From positions 1 through 64,000 of the forward strand of contig DASXOA010000059.1 of the NCBI GenBank assembly GCA_036494675.1: a stretch of DNA of 64,000 nt, in the 5' to 3' direction. Below are positions 27,801 through 33,797 of this stretch, in pieces. The stretch is from Rugosimonospora sp036494675. GTDB lineage: Bacteria > Actinomycetota > Actinomycetes > Mycobacteriales > Micromonosporaceae. Below the pieces are notes generated by a model. That model was not told where the DNA came from, made no database searches, and saw only the letters and a list, made by a program, of their open reading frames with translations. Within the stretch, counting starts at the first letter, position 1, and every line of letters begins with the position of its first letter. Both the position numbers and the translations under genes were made by a program.

Positions 27801-28339
27801 TTCTTCAGCAGGCTGGTGAGCAACTCCTTGCCGGCCATCTTGATGCCGACCTCGCACGTGACCTCGGCACCGCCCACGAGAGCCTCGGGCAGGAGCGGGA
27901 CCCACAGCGTCGAGAGGGCGGTGTACACGGCGTCGGCCAACATGTACAGGTTGAGGGCCGCCATGTACTTCATCATTTCCATCTCAAGGCCGGCGCTCTG
28001 CGTCATCTGCTGCATGCCGTTGAGGGACGTGATGGAGTTGCCGCACTGTTCGATGTAGCCGGACCAGGTCTCCTGGAACGACGCCGCCGCCCCGTCCCCG
28101 CTCCACATGCTGTTGATGGGGTCGCTCAGCGAGGTGATGTTGTCGAGGTGGTCCGACATCGCCTGGGCCGCTTTGCCGTACGCGTCGGCCAGGTTGTACA
28201 TCTGGCCTTCGTGGCCCTCAGGGATGTCGACGAGGAATCCGAGAACCTTCGACACGATCCAGGGGCAGTGCTGCTCGATCTCGCGGAACCAGCCCAGGAT
28301 CGGGTCGAGCACATCGTCGACACCGTCGCCCACACCCAC
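18824..28339 (-). CDS. Giant multidomain T7SS polymorphic toxin candidate (WXG-like N-terminus, GNAT-like, AbiEii/MenT nucleotidyltransferase, GT4)
   Basis: The protein is 3171 residues. GTG at 28339 has CGGAG upstream and a WXG-like helical N-terminus (SMWSGDGAAASFQ near 86). Next come hydrophobic helices (130-190) and eleven LTDAG octads (206-297). A Gly-rich hydrophobic region (440-500) and low-complexity Gly/Asp/Pro repeats (520-920) follow. A helical domain spans 970-1190 (MQAHIRFDLP, loosely DUF5995-like). A GNAT-like module sits at 1440-1560 (SARGGGFARAF, ARAGYDW). Three PNWYQS repeats lie near 1940-1986, and LAHEIGEI near 2163 is not a full HExxH. The AbiEii/MenT domain (2366-2667) has IKGGQTML, TSDIDLV, VSVDLS, LAHKISG and RVQDMVDT, plus three Cys between the last two motifs. 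A GT4 domain (2696-3085) keeps E-x7-E (KIEGYGLVGAEA). The tail is Ala/Pro-rich. Upstream small WXG/YbaB-like genes and the downstream AbiEi gene support an exported toxin. Targets are inferred. Confidence 0.82.
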   Translation of the reverse strand: MGVGDGVDDVLDPILGWFREIEQHCPWIVSKVLGFLVDIPEGHEGQMYNLADAYGKAAQAMSDHLDNITSLSDPINSMWSGDGAAASFQETWSGYIEQCGNSITSLNGMQQMTQSAGLEMEMMKYMAALNLYMLADAVYTALSTLWVPLLPEALVGGAEVTCEVGIKMAGKELLTSLLKNRFTEVVANFAKFLGEKALPTFLKDGGESVLTDAGKSALTDAGDSLLTDAGKSALTDAGDSLLTDAGKSALTDAGDSLLTDAGKSALTDAGDAALTDAGDAALTDAGDAALTDAGSTGIRQAATNFGKVVGQKLVLNPAKYIAERLSLKGIAARSIAERVAATEAKEALEGGLFKTLGKVADKGLTDTLAERAAGKAAVNQAREMAYQKALSEVTTKEAFKEVGQGAFHAAVGGAKGFVEFQLKTTLGFTALQALEGHHPQLSIVSMSEQALSGAAIGAFGGPLGNVLGHGIIGSMASMVGGTAAVDGIKTAMGQNVDWAADMNSSMAFGGMMGFQHGPVDLQRVFDGKVGGIGDGRVGAEGGGGRGGDGRVAIDEPSPTMDEPGPTMDEPGSLADEPGSTADQPVGSVGTADPGTHSGTGAAAGHGGGASHADSDGGSTAGPAHTDAVTRTEAPSTADSSGAGAGPGGGGHSGGGGRSGGGDRSGSDDGGDHSDDGGGDSGGGDSGDSGEHGDPTNQPPAGHDPVSRDPVNRDPAGRDPVSDDPAGRDPSGHDPAGHDPAEHDPAGDDPAGHDPAGHDPAGHDPAGHDPAGHDPTGREHSPADPKASDQGVTGRTDADLSRSDPAGTPGDHRADPPAGDPRQAHDPAGDASVPGPQDPSGTEPGHGDAVVPTETAAHLGEYPAADTPLHPEELAADQVMLPEQRFDDHVDGQSDVPVLDLVPIRDGVMPTNPVEARQLADHQAHLGDEHGSEPSDGGAAEPTGQDGEAELYRGLHDEVTDIAQEQAELAEGLQGDGKYWFAKVYHHVTEHELQMIDDGRYEHPIMKMQEVVAFHATYRENLEAWMDGRHEDVEPTWRIAFKAAEEASGNWRPLPSLRIMDALLPSMQAHIRFDLPRAIADVYEKNYAGTGVSLDEFRTDYDRMQPVFDEASADLRPEIAGQTFAVDPGQYGFVQDHGFKFIFDTPGERGRAWERASDIVSLHQEGITDQAEMQSRLEDYSKARHPFKGRGDFKIDGEKVRGYGWSDQPEPRLHDPSRPIGTRDVEGPSGRDGGGPLGRGGEGPSGRGGGGPLGRGGEGPSGRDGEGPFGQDVEGPSGRAGSWPEAPTYDGPPESATTGPAWHTEPPSARPDHVAGQHEPDPFAGHDPGQEAGGWRPPGHVVGHDPVRSDGYPHDSAGHLGDPAGHDSAGHDSAPPHHDVPDDGRDHSTHDEIWSDPPWVREGRRPTLDELIPRSQEEAQAWKAEIGQHVLDQVTGRTFGGGRVEGPDYQNPVDTSQGNITLHLSIVDGGGRRMGHLTYEVARTDGHLVAHHTLIRITTESARGGGFARAFNEHMEGWYRESGVSHIELLASSEVGGYAWARAGYDWEPGTKYRVDPIFDRLARERSAVDRDADNLERWMGGDTSIDGPAILAKYRTGTPDSLLADLRWQSDAVGAVLARRNLPFGSEHYPTPFEVSQAGWHPGLGRGADATWIGKRTLLDAADNRVVWKGIKVITPENLPEHIAYGYHLSRQVLPDISGSDGQVAGPAEVVNTHGWFGGGRTLTVEQDAHADLVVNESTHNESVITHDLNQLTGQQVVDVQGPGHDPDGFKQRFADEIERSGPDQSLAESAHEAGNGLRYRIDLPESGYAERAQQLIDGLAEQGYEPVHLDGWTGDRPGIDMSWRDPASGQVFDVRLDTPASHDAQLSLEQLDAELPPDPDLQLRIQIDSMRWEINQRATMPEMADRVHFPGDPGHDEPQTGGGDDGGGDDGGGTPPADSELPNWYQSDDGGDMSPADREPPNWYQSDDGGEMPPADSEPPNWYQSAADDADFTPRPGYIEDVLSEGAEQGAPGSSRIADILAGRIDPGAPEPPDPETPARGRIGDVLDGGTDPDNVIHASAVPGGDFNGSGEEPSLDHSNDLLGAVPDAMTEVVDGHGGLTLSARDDGRFEVGLPDGDSFTVRVEVARNDVDAAAESHLNHDDGEHVIQLSDRLPVDQVERALAHEIGEIVEDRDRYLAGEPADRPDALRPGEFEPDTRLSPHDAGRIQELRVLGRDLGRLPGDGARTPEEELAHERTLRSSMALVDHLGLRDGMPGAQERRQLVLDRLGPEQRAHVERVLAEAGRSDEAMPAHERAMLAEVRAAAETDQARLDSHDQEDGARADATSDDVPPDSGSELPGDRPVPDSLTPEQERWQHLNERVEEFADQRGTTAESELQQFVLQRVMARIFSSHPDAWMIKGGQTMLARWPDGRATSDIDLVGMDPAALEADELNLVPASRDEMVARYNDGLAMDLGDHLTFELTYDVDLQHGHGARLKHTAFFDGREVGEVSVDLSPPRTRPLWAAAEMVEFPEHILSTGHPDENPPLRVISLTDTLAHKISGMYTQGVKTEQTKCGDCLPRSQGMWSCQTGDLPYRVQDMVDTLMIATRGSFDARTVQTMLHEEFTWRIGEGEPLRVPSKFYVPNRAWREGYENYADLTPGLPFRSIDEALPTARAFLDPLLDRVHPASGTWDPERREWAGSEQAAGEAATLGSRQRVLVVAHASGREAGLGGLPVASGEITRALAGLDNTEVTLLTIGETEPHGDARIISVPANPDESPRVQMLNIARRGVDVPGLPPVNSDSFDVVIGHSRFSSGAAMEIRNRRYPSAALVDVLHMPMERYAEVQGWPERGIEYARREAIVIRNSDLTVGVGPLLTDEAMRLASDSTQPPSFHELIPGVEILGELGEPPAGDSFNLLFVGRADDAIKGYDDLVNAVTELHDHEVPVQLRVRGIKPDDLAEQQRLVDERVGAGGVVDLRAYTTDRAELLDDYRWAHAAVMPSKIEGYGLVGAEAAAHGLPVLANEESGFGQFLLDDNRFPAHLGAPSVVRDAGLAGDHRAHAWSQAVTDLRDHYDERRAAAAEIKTVLGQYTWGHAARALSEAIIEATPGADNATAQGPAGSIISRPGLSTTGLAATTGPGAAPGASAAAPAAPVAGRAAPAPNGAPTAPASDPQTPQRPSTGEASP
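22380..22530. repeat. Three 63-bp repeats inside the giant gene (PNWYQS units)
   Basis: The DNA repeats TGGTACCAGTTCGGCGGCTC with CTGTCGGCCGGCG and a poly-CCACCGTCATCG stretch three times, encoding 21-residue units with the core PNWYQSDDGG. An adjacent run of Gly-Gly-Asp-Asp codons extends it. It links the alpha/beta module near residue 1800-1880 to the 2000-2160 region of the giant protein. Confidence 0.75.
24490..24675. repeat. Low-complexity Gly/Pro/Arg repeat in the giant gene
   Basis: Repeated codons for GPLGRGGEGPSGR-type units (about residues 1220-1285) form imperfect 24-27 bp DNA repeats. They separate the helical domain (970-1190) from the His/Asp-rich linker that precedes the GNAT-like module and are probably a flexible linker. 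Confidence 0.7.
26028..26235. repeat. Tandem 15-bp repeats (HDPAG units) in the giant gene
   Basis: At least twelve 15-bp units of the type CCGGATCGTGGCCGG encode consecutive His-Asp-Pro-Ala-Gly pentads (about residues 700-773), with Asp, Arg and Glu variants at the first position. The segment sits in the disordered 520-920 region. High unit identity suggests recent expansion and possible length variation between strains. Confidence 0.85.
27455..27714. repeat. Eleven tandem 24-bp repeats (LTDAGxxx octads) in the giant gene
   Basis: Eleven 24-bp units encode LTDAGKSA, LTDAGDSL or LTDAGDAA in order, residues about 206-297 of the giant protein. The K and D versions alternate through the first seven units and then become LTDAGDAA. 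Octad periodicity with one Leu per unit could form an extended helix or solenoid between the WXG-like head and the rest of the protein. Confidence 0.88.
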
Positions 28340-28399
28340 GCGTCAAACTCCGTTAGCCATCAGATGGTCGGCGGATACGGTGATGCCCCACCGCCCTGA

Positions 28400-28774
28400 T
28401 CAGACGCTTCGCGTCGCGGAGTCGATCGCCGTGGAACTGCCCTGGTCGGTGGCCGAGTACTTGGCCATCGTCTCGACCACCGTCGAGCCGATGTTCGACA
28501 GCGACGTGCCGGAGTCGCCCAGGCCCTTGCGGACCGCGTCGTTCGCCGGCAGATCCGAGCCCGGGGGCTTGGCCGCGTAGTTCTTCAGAAACGCCACCGC
28601 GTACTTGTCGCCGTCGCCCCACGGCCTCTGGTCCTCGATCTCCTGGATCGCCTGGGCGAGCGACTGGGCCTGGTCGACGAAGTCGTCACCGGCGGTCTTC
28701 ACCCGCAGCCCGAGGTCGAGGATGGCGTCGGGTCCGCCGTCGCCGATGCTCATAAAGGACGAACCCATCCTCAT
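28400..28774 (-). CDS. WXG100-like small helical protein, partner of the giant protein
   Basis: The protein is 124 residues; the ATG at 28774 overlaps the preceding stop (ATGA). It is all-helical with a turn QRPWGDGDKYAVAFLKNY near 50-67, close to the W-x-G hairpin of WXG100 proteins, and no signal peptide. An alternative start is the internal Met at residue 8 (MSIGDGG). It lies 60 bp upstream of the giant gene. In other T7SS toxin loci small helical proteins encoded just upstream bind the toxin N-terminus and guide export. I infer that role here. Confidence 0.75.
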   Translation of the reverse strand: MRMGSSFMSIGDGGPDAILDLGLRVKTAGDDFVDQAQSLAQAIQEIEDQRPWGDGDKYAVAFLKNYAAKPPGSDLPANDAVRKGLGDSGTSLSNIGSTVVETMAKYSATDQGSSTAIDSATRSV

Positions 28775-29166
28775 TCACCATCCTCGCGCGCCAGGTCACT
28801 GTCGGGGGTTTCCATCAGCCGCCGCACGTCCAGCGAACCGACCTTCTTTATCCGCAGGTCGGCTGGGACGTCCCGGTCGAGCATCTCCATGGTCTGGCTG
28901 TTCACGTCGGCGATCGCGACCCGGACGGCGGCCAGGATCGCGGCGGACAGCGCCTTGGAGTTGGGCTTGCGGTAGATCCTCGGGTCGACCTCGATGTCGA
29001 CGAGTTGGCCACGCGGGCCGACCACGGCCTTAATCATCCGGTCGTCGGACCAGCCGACACCGGTGATCTTCATGATCTTCCGGTGCTTCTCTTCCAGCCC
29101 GCCGACGGCGCGGCCCAGGTCCTCGAACGCGCCGTACAGCGCACCCCAGTCTGGTCGCTCGACCAT
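28771..29166 (-). CDS. YbaB/EbfC-family protein, first gene of the toxin operon
   Basis: The protein is 131 residues from the ATG at 29166, which has GGGGGAGGTG upstream; longer in-frame sequence upstream lacks an RBS and is intergenic. It shows the YbaB fold: a helical N-terminus (YGAFEDLGRAVGGLEEKH), a central beta region (WSDDRMIKAVVGPRGQLVDIEVDP) and a C-terminal helix with DVNSQTMEML. YbaB proteins are small dimeric DNA-associated proteins, but divergent members are frequent at actinobacterial T7SS effector loci. It overlaps the next gene by 4 bp. A role as effector-targeting chaperone is more likely from context than nucleoid binding; this is inference. Confidence 0.78.
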   Translation of the reverse strand: MVERPDWGALYGAFEDLGRAVGGLEEKHRKIMKITGVGWSDDRMIKAVVGPRGQLVDIEVDPRIYRKPNSKALSAAILAAVRVAIADVNSQTMEMLDRDVPADLRIKKVGSLDVRRLMETPDSDLAREDGE

Positions 29167-29522
29167 GGCACCTCCCCCGCAGCCGCTCAGGTCGTCGCCC
29201 GCTCCCGGACCACACGTCGTGTGGCCGCGGACGCGGTCACGACATCGTAAGCCCACCGTAGGTAAGCGGGGCAAGGCGATCAGCATCGGTGATGAATCGA
29301 TGCGTCCGCGACGCGCCTCCGCGACCCAGGATCGCGCCCGCGGGTGATGGCGAAGTCGCGTGCAGTGATTGTGCGTACGGCATCCGCCGGCGAGCCGCAG
29401 CCGCGCCCCGCCTACCGAAGCGTGTGCGGGACGACTACGCTCCAGTCGGGCACGGTCTGATCACCGGGCCGGAGCACCGCTGCACTAACTCGAAGAAGAC
29501 GGGGAAACCGAGGGAGCGCACA
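29167..29522. promoter_or_regulatory. Divergent control region of the toxin operon, with perfect palindrome
   Basis: This 356-bp gap has no supported gene. On the minus strand TACGAT (29249-29244) is a plausible -10, with TTGCCC about 19 bp upstream as a weak -35. A perfect palindrome, CCACACG-T-CGTGTGG (29210-29224), lies 20-34 bp downstream of that -10, at the expected start of transcription and 43 bp before the first start codon. That is a good position for a repressor operator, and AbiEi proteins are known autorepressors. The plus-strand promoter for the gene at 29523 is not obvious. Confidence 0.45.
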
Positions 29523-30659
29523 GTGACCACCGATCCGCCGAGCGGCACGCCCGACCCCTATGCCAAGCAGACCAGCATCAATACTGGTTCGCAGCAATGG
29601 CTGTCGAGCTATCAGACCATCAAGGCGGACTTCGGTTCCCTCTCGCAGTACGCGCTCAACATGCAGACGGCAGCCATGGACCTGCAGCCCGCGGCGATGT
29701 CGCTCTACCAGATGACCCAACTGGGCGACCAGGCGTTCCGCAGCAGCCACCCCTCGTTCCCGGAGGGCACGCTGGCCGCGTCGATGCTCGGGAACAACTT
29801 CAAGGACCTGATCTCCATGCTGACCGACCTGCACGTCGGGCTGCAGAACACGGCCTACGCGGCGCAGACCATCTCCGACGCGTACCACCTCAACGACGAC
29901 GGCAGCTCGCACGACCTCAACAGCCTCATCAAGGTGGACGGGGTCGACTTCGCGTTCGGCCTCGGTGGGGATCGACCGTCCGGGCTGGCCAAGGGCATCG
30001 GCAAGACCTGGCTGGACGAGCACGGAGACGGGTTCAACGAGGCGCAGGCCAACGCCGCGGCGGTCAGCAACGCCGCCGATCCGAGCCAGATGGGCGGCAC
30101 GGTGTCCGTCACGTACATGGGCCCGTCCGACCACCAAACGAAGGTCACCACGGTCACCTACCCGGACGGCAGCTCGATCAAGATCGAGGAGTCGGGTGGC
30201 GAGTACGGCGGCCCCTCGTACACCACCACCTACGTCGTCGGCTCGGACGGCAAGACCCAGTCGTCGAACTGCCAGGTCACCACGACGCACGGCGGCACCA
30301 CCACCGTGGTGACCCAGACGCCCGACAAGGACGGCGTCTACCACGACGTCTCGAAGCAGACCACGACGACCACCACCAAGGCGGACGGCACCAAGGTCAC
30401 CACGACCGAGACGAGCACGGTCTCGAAGGGGAAGTCGACGCCGAGCGGCACCCAGACCAAGACGGAGAACACCGACGGCAGCACCGAGACCGACACCACG
30501 TCGTACAGCCAGGACTCGAAGGGAAACACCACGTCGACGACCGACCGGCAGGCCGTGGGCAACAACGACACCGACATCAGCAACCAGAAGGGCGACAACG
30601 ACCCGAAGACGGTTGCCGACCGGGACGACACGACCTTCACGCACCGGGTGATGCAGTGA
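29523..30659 (+). CDS. Candidate T7SS substrate with helical head and Thr-rich repeat tail
   Basis: The protein is 378 residues from the GTG at 29523, with GAGGGAG upstream. The first 150 residues are helical, with SQQWLSSYQTIKADFGSLSQ and repeated Met/Gln (ALNMQTAAMDLQPAAM), like ESX substrate heads. From residue 195 on the protein is a run of short polar beta-strands rich in Thr, Asp and Gly (VTTVTYPDGSSIKIE, then TTTTTTKADGTKVTTTE), ending with Asn/Asp-rich sequence. There is no signal peptide. It precedes a second WXG-like gene by 55 bp. Export by the neighbouring T7SS is inferred; the tail resembles surface or wall-crossing repeats. Confidence 0.68.
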   Translation: MTTDPPSGTPDPYAKQTSINTGSQQWLSSYQTIKADFGSLSQYALNMQTAAMDLQPAAMSLYQMTQLGDQAFRSSHPSFPEGTLAASMLGNNFKDLISMLTDLHVGLQNTAYAAQTISDAYHLNDDGSSHDLNSLIKVDGVDFAFGLGGDRPSGLAKGIGKTWLDEHGDGFNEAQANAAAVSNAADPSQMGGTVSVTYMGPSDHQTKVTTVTYPDGSSIKIEESGGEYGGPSYTTTYVVGSDGKTQSSNCQVTTTHGGTTTVVTQTPDKDGVYHDVSKQTTTTTTKADGTKVTTTETSTVSKGKSTPSGTQTKTENTDGSTETDTTSYSQDSKGNTTSTTDRQAVGNNDTDISNQKGDNDPKTVADRDDTTFTHRVMQ

Positions 30660-30714
30660 GCACCGCGAGGATGGCCGGCCACGGCCCCGCGACCGTCCCG
30701 CAGGGGGCCGGGCG

Positions 30715-32730
30715 ATGAGCGGCGAGAAGGACACCGGCGCCAAGGACACCAGCGGCGACAACTACGGCTACCAGGGCGACACCTACAACGGGATGTCCGG
30801 CGACGACGGCACCTATTCGCAGTGGAACGTCCCCCAGGGCTTCCAGAGGACTCCCCCGCCGGACAGCAACTTCCAGTACCCGTACGACTATGACGAGCAG
30901 AAGCTGTCCAGCATGCAGGTGGACATCCAGAACATCCGGGCGGCGATCAAAGCGCAGCAGCCGGGCACCATCTCCGCGCTCGCCGACTACTGGGTGAAGG
31001 TCGTCCAACTGCTCGACGCGGTCGGAAAGACCGTCTCGGACAACGCCGACGCCCTACACGGCGGCAACAAGAGCGGGTTCGGGGGCTGGTCCTCGCCGGC
31101 CGCGACCGAGTTCCTGCGCTGGGGCCCCGGAGCCAGCCTGTACTCGATCAAGCAGTGGACCGACGCCGCCAACGCCAACGTGCGGGGCCTGCGCGCGCTG
31201 TCCGACGCCGTTCTGCAGGCGCACCGCGACATCGACGACGCGTGGCGCAGCTACCAGCAGGAGGCGGCGGCCGACAAGGCCACCCTGCTCCAGGACTGGA
31301 CCTACGACCCGACGAAGATTCCGGAGGGCCAGCGCAAGCAGCTTCCCGGACCGGTCGCCGACATGATCAGCCAGATCTACGAGCACAACACGGCGATCTG
31401 GCGCAAGTGGAGCGTCAAGGCTCAGGGCATCGCGTACAACCTGTCGCAGACGTACTTCCACCAGATGGAGACCAACTTCGCCTCCGGGCGTGGCAGCCGC
31501 TTCGAGGGGCCCTCCAACGCGGTCATCGACGACCCGATGAAGGCGAACATGCCCGGCGCCCCCGGTCCCGGCGCACCGCCACCGGGCGGCGCGCCCGGTG
31601 CGCCGCCACCCGGTGCGCCGGGGGCGAGCCCGCCACCGGCGGCCCGGACACCGGGCGCCGTCCCGCCGCCGAGCACCCTGCAGGAACTCATCGCGGTGGC
31701 GTCGGCTCCGCCGCCACCGCCGGCCCCGATGGCGGAAACGCCGGTGCCGCTACCCGGGTCGCAGCCGGGGCTCTCGCCGCTGCTGAGTCCGGAGACCGCG
31801 GTGCTGTTGGGGCTGATGCCGCCGCCCAGCCTGTCGTCCGGACCGGCGGGCCTTCCCGGCGGCTCGCCGGCGGGCCTGTTCGGCAAGTCGGCGACCGCCG
31901 TCGGCGCACCCGAAAGCACGAGCGGCCTCAAGAGCATGCTGAGCAAGCAGGGTGTGCTGCGCCCGTCGGGCGCCTCGGCGCAGAGCGAGGCACCGCCCGG
32001 GGGCATGGGCCGCCCCGCCCTGTCCCGTCCGGGTGCCCGTTCGCCGAGCGGTGGTGAGCCCGAGGGCACGCCCGGTCGCCGGGGCGGCGCGCGGGGCGGC
32101 GCGAGCGAGAACGAATCCCGCCCGGGCGCGCCGGGGTACGGCGAGGAGGAACTGTTCGGGCACGGGACCAGCGGCACCACGGCACCGGTACTGGGCGGCC
32201 GGCGTACGACCGGCATACCGAACAGTCCGGCGAACGAGCCACCGGGGCAACTCGGTCCGACCCGCCCCGGCACCTCGCCGTCCGTCCTCAAGGCGGCCAG
32301 GCAGGGGCGGGGTGCCCCGGGTTCCACCGGGCCCGCCGACGAGGTGTTCGGCGAGTCGTTCGGCGAGCCGGGCCAGCCCGGCACCATCCGGCCGGTACTC
32401 GGCAGCCCGGGGCGGCATCGCGGCAAGGGCGCCAAGGACGAGCGGCTCGACGAGATCCCACGCGGGCTGCGCGGGGTGCACACCTCCGGCGGAACGGCCC
32501 ACCAGCAGACCGGACCGTCCGAACTGTCCTCCCGGCGCCGGGTCGCGGCCGACCAGCCGTGGCAGGATGCCCCGGATCACGCGGCGGAGCACGAGGACGC
32601 GTCGCGGGTGGTCGCCGACGAGGAGGCCTGGGTGGTGGCGACGCCGGGCGGACCGGTGCTGACCAGCCGTACCGAGCAGCCCGCATACCAGCCCGAGCAC
32701 CGGCCGGTCCTGGGTGGTGGGAGCAGCTGA
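30715..32730 (+). CDS. Large WXG-like, Pro-rich candidate T7SS substrate
   Basis: The protein is 671 residues. The N-terminal 60 residues are polar (Asp/Gly/Tyr). Residues 60-270 are helical and include GFGGWSSPAATEFLRWG (near 125) and long amphipathic helices, similar to PPE or WXG-type heads. From about residue 280 the sequence is Pro/Gly/Ala-rich, with repeats such as GAPPPGGAPGAPPPGAPG, and the end has GxxRP/PGRxG repeats. There is no signal peptide. Its stop codon falls just before the SUKH gene. I infer a T7SS-exported protein; no enzyme domain is recognised. Confidence 0.7.
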   Translation: MSGEKDTGAKDTSGDNYGYQGDTYNGMSGDDGTYSQWNVPQGFQRTPPPDSNFQYPYDYDEQKLSSMQVDIQNIRAAIKAQQPGTISALADYWVKVVQLLDAVGKTVSDNADALHGGNKSGFGGWSSPAATEFLRWGPGASLYSIKQWTDAANANVRGLRALSDAVLQAHRDIDDAWRSYQQEAAADKATLLQDWTYDPTKIPEGQRKQLPGPVADMISQIYEHNTAIWRKWSVKAQGIAYNLSQTYFHQMETNFASGRGSRFEGPSNAVIDDPMKANMPGAPGPGAPPPGGAPGAPPPGAPGASPPPAARTPGAVPPPSTLQELIAVASAPPPPPAPMAETPVPLPGSQPGLSPLLSPETAVLLGLMPPPSLSSGPAGLPGGSPAGLFGKSATAVGAPESTSGLKSMLSKQGVLRPSGASAQSEAPPGGMGRPALSRPGARSPSGGEPEGTPGRRGGARGGASENESRPGAPGYGEEELFGHGTSGTTAPVLGGRRTTGIPNSPANEPPGQLGPTRPGTSPSVLKAARQGRGAPGSTGPADEVFGESFGEPGQPGTIRPVLGSPGRHRGKGAKDERLDEIPRGLRGVHTSGGTAHQQTGPSELSSRRRVAADQPWQDAPDHAAEHEDASRVVADEEAWVVATPGGPVLTSRTEQPAYQPEHRPVLGGGSS

Positions 32731-32771
32731 CCAACTGGGTACCGGTCGGGTCGTCGGCGGCCGGCCGCGTC

Positions 32772-33797
32772 GTGCACCTGCGGCCGCCGCCGCTGCGCCT
32801 GCGGTACCGGCATGGCGTATACATCGATCTGCGCGGATATCCTGACTGGCAGCCGTACGCGGCCGCCATGGTGCGGATCGCACCGGTGCCGTCGGGCGTC
32901 ACGGTCGACGAGGCCCGCCTGGTCGACGTACTCATCGCCAACCGCCTGGTGGCCCGCGCCATCGCGGGTGCCGCGGCCGGGGCGTACGCGGCCGACCGTG
33001 CCCCGGCCGGGTGGGTCTGGGCGCACCTCGGCGCCACGCGGCACCTGGCCCTGGTGCCGGTCGAGCTGCACGCGGCGTTCCGGCACCGGGGCGGCGTGAG
33101 CGGCATGCGGGTCACCGTGGCGGGCCGGGGACTGCCGACCGGGAATCCTGGCGGTACCGGCAACGCGGACGAGACGGGCGCGCCGGTGCGGTTCCGGCCG
33201 GTACGCACCGTGTCCGCCGAGGCGATCGAGAAGCTGGAGGGCTGGCTCGGGTACCGGCTGCCCGACGGGTACCGCGACTTCCTCGGTACGACCAACGGCG
33301 GCCTGCCCCTGGCGGCGGCGGTGCTGCCCGGCACCGGGCTGCTGCTCGACCAGCCCCTGTTCGGGCTCGCGGCCGAGGACCGGATGCAGGACCTCGCCTA
33401 CGCGAACCTGTGGCTGCGCGACCGGCTCACCCGGGACTTCCTCGCCATCGGGCACGTGCAGGGTGGCCTGCTCGTGCTGAAGGTACGCGGCCAGGACACC
33501 GGATCGGTCTGGTACTGGGACGATGACGACGCGCGCGACGACGAGCGGTACGAGCCGGCCGTGATCTGCCGGGACCTGCTACTGCGCTGCGCCGCGGACT
33601 TCCCGGCACTGCTGGCCGGGCTCACCACGGCGCCGCCGTCGCTGTCCGCCGCCGCCGACCGGGCGATCGATGGTGGACGCGCCGAGCTGTTCCGGCCCGA
33701 CGGCGTGGGCGACGCTCTGCCGAAGCCGCGCCGCCCACCGTGGCTCACGCTGCTGGCCAGCGCTCCAACCGTGGATCCGACAGCTCCACGAGGCTGA
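32772..33797 (+). CDS. SUKH (SMI1/KNR4-type) domain protein, possible immunity protein
   Basis: The protein is about 341 residues. The start is uncertain: GTG at 32772 is the first good in-frame candidate outside the upstream gene, but reading is open further upstream, to a GTG at 32559 that would overlap that gene by 172 bp. The N-terminal half has VYIDLRGYPDWQPYAAA and Ala-rich helices. The C-terminal half carries the SUKH signature LEGWLGYRLPDGYRDFLGTTNGG, followed by DFLAIGHVQGGLLVLKV. SUKH proteins are frequent immunity proteins of polymorphic toxin systems. Beside two candidate effectors it may protect the producer, but no specific toxin can be named. Its 3' end overlaps the opposite gene by 53 bp. 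Confidence 0.72.
   Translation: MHLRPPPLRLRYRHGVYIDLRGYPDWQPYAAAMVRIAPVPSGVTVDEARLVDVLIANRLVARAIAGAAAGAYAADRAPAGWVWAHLGATRHLALVPVELHAAFRHRGGVSGMRVTVAGRGLPTGNPGGTGNADETGAPVRFRPVRTVSAEAIEKLEGWLGYRLPDGYRDFLGTTNGGLPLAAAVLPGTGLLLDQPLFGLAAEDRMQDLAYANLWLRDRLTRDFLAIGHVQGGLLVLKVRGQDTGSVWYWDDDDARDDERYEPAVICRDLLLRCAADFPALLAGLTTAPPSLSAAADRAIDGGRAELFRPDGVGDALPKPRRPPWLTLLASAPTVDPTAPRG

Noticed and set aside
24434..28399. A long plus-strand frame opposite the giant gene, with Val/Arg/Thr repeats.
   Set aside because: It mirrors the tandem repeats of the giant gene and has no domain features or RBS.
28771..29286. A longer YbaB-like protein starting at 29286.
   Set aside because: The extra 40 residues are Cys/Gly-rich with no RBS, and they would run through the palindrome and promoter; the ATG at 29166 has a strong RBS.
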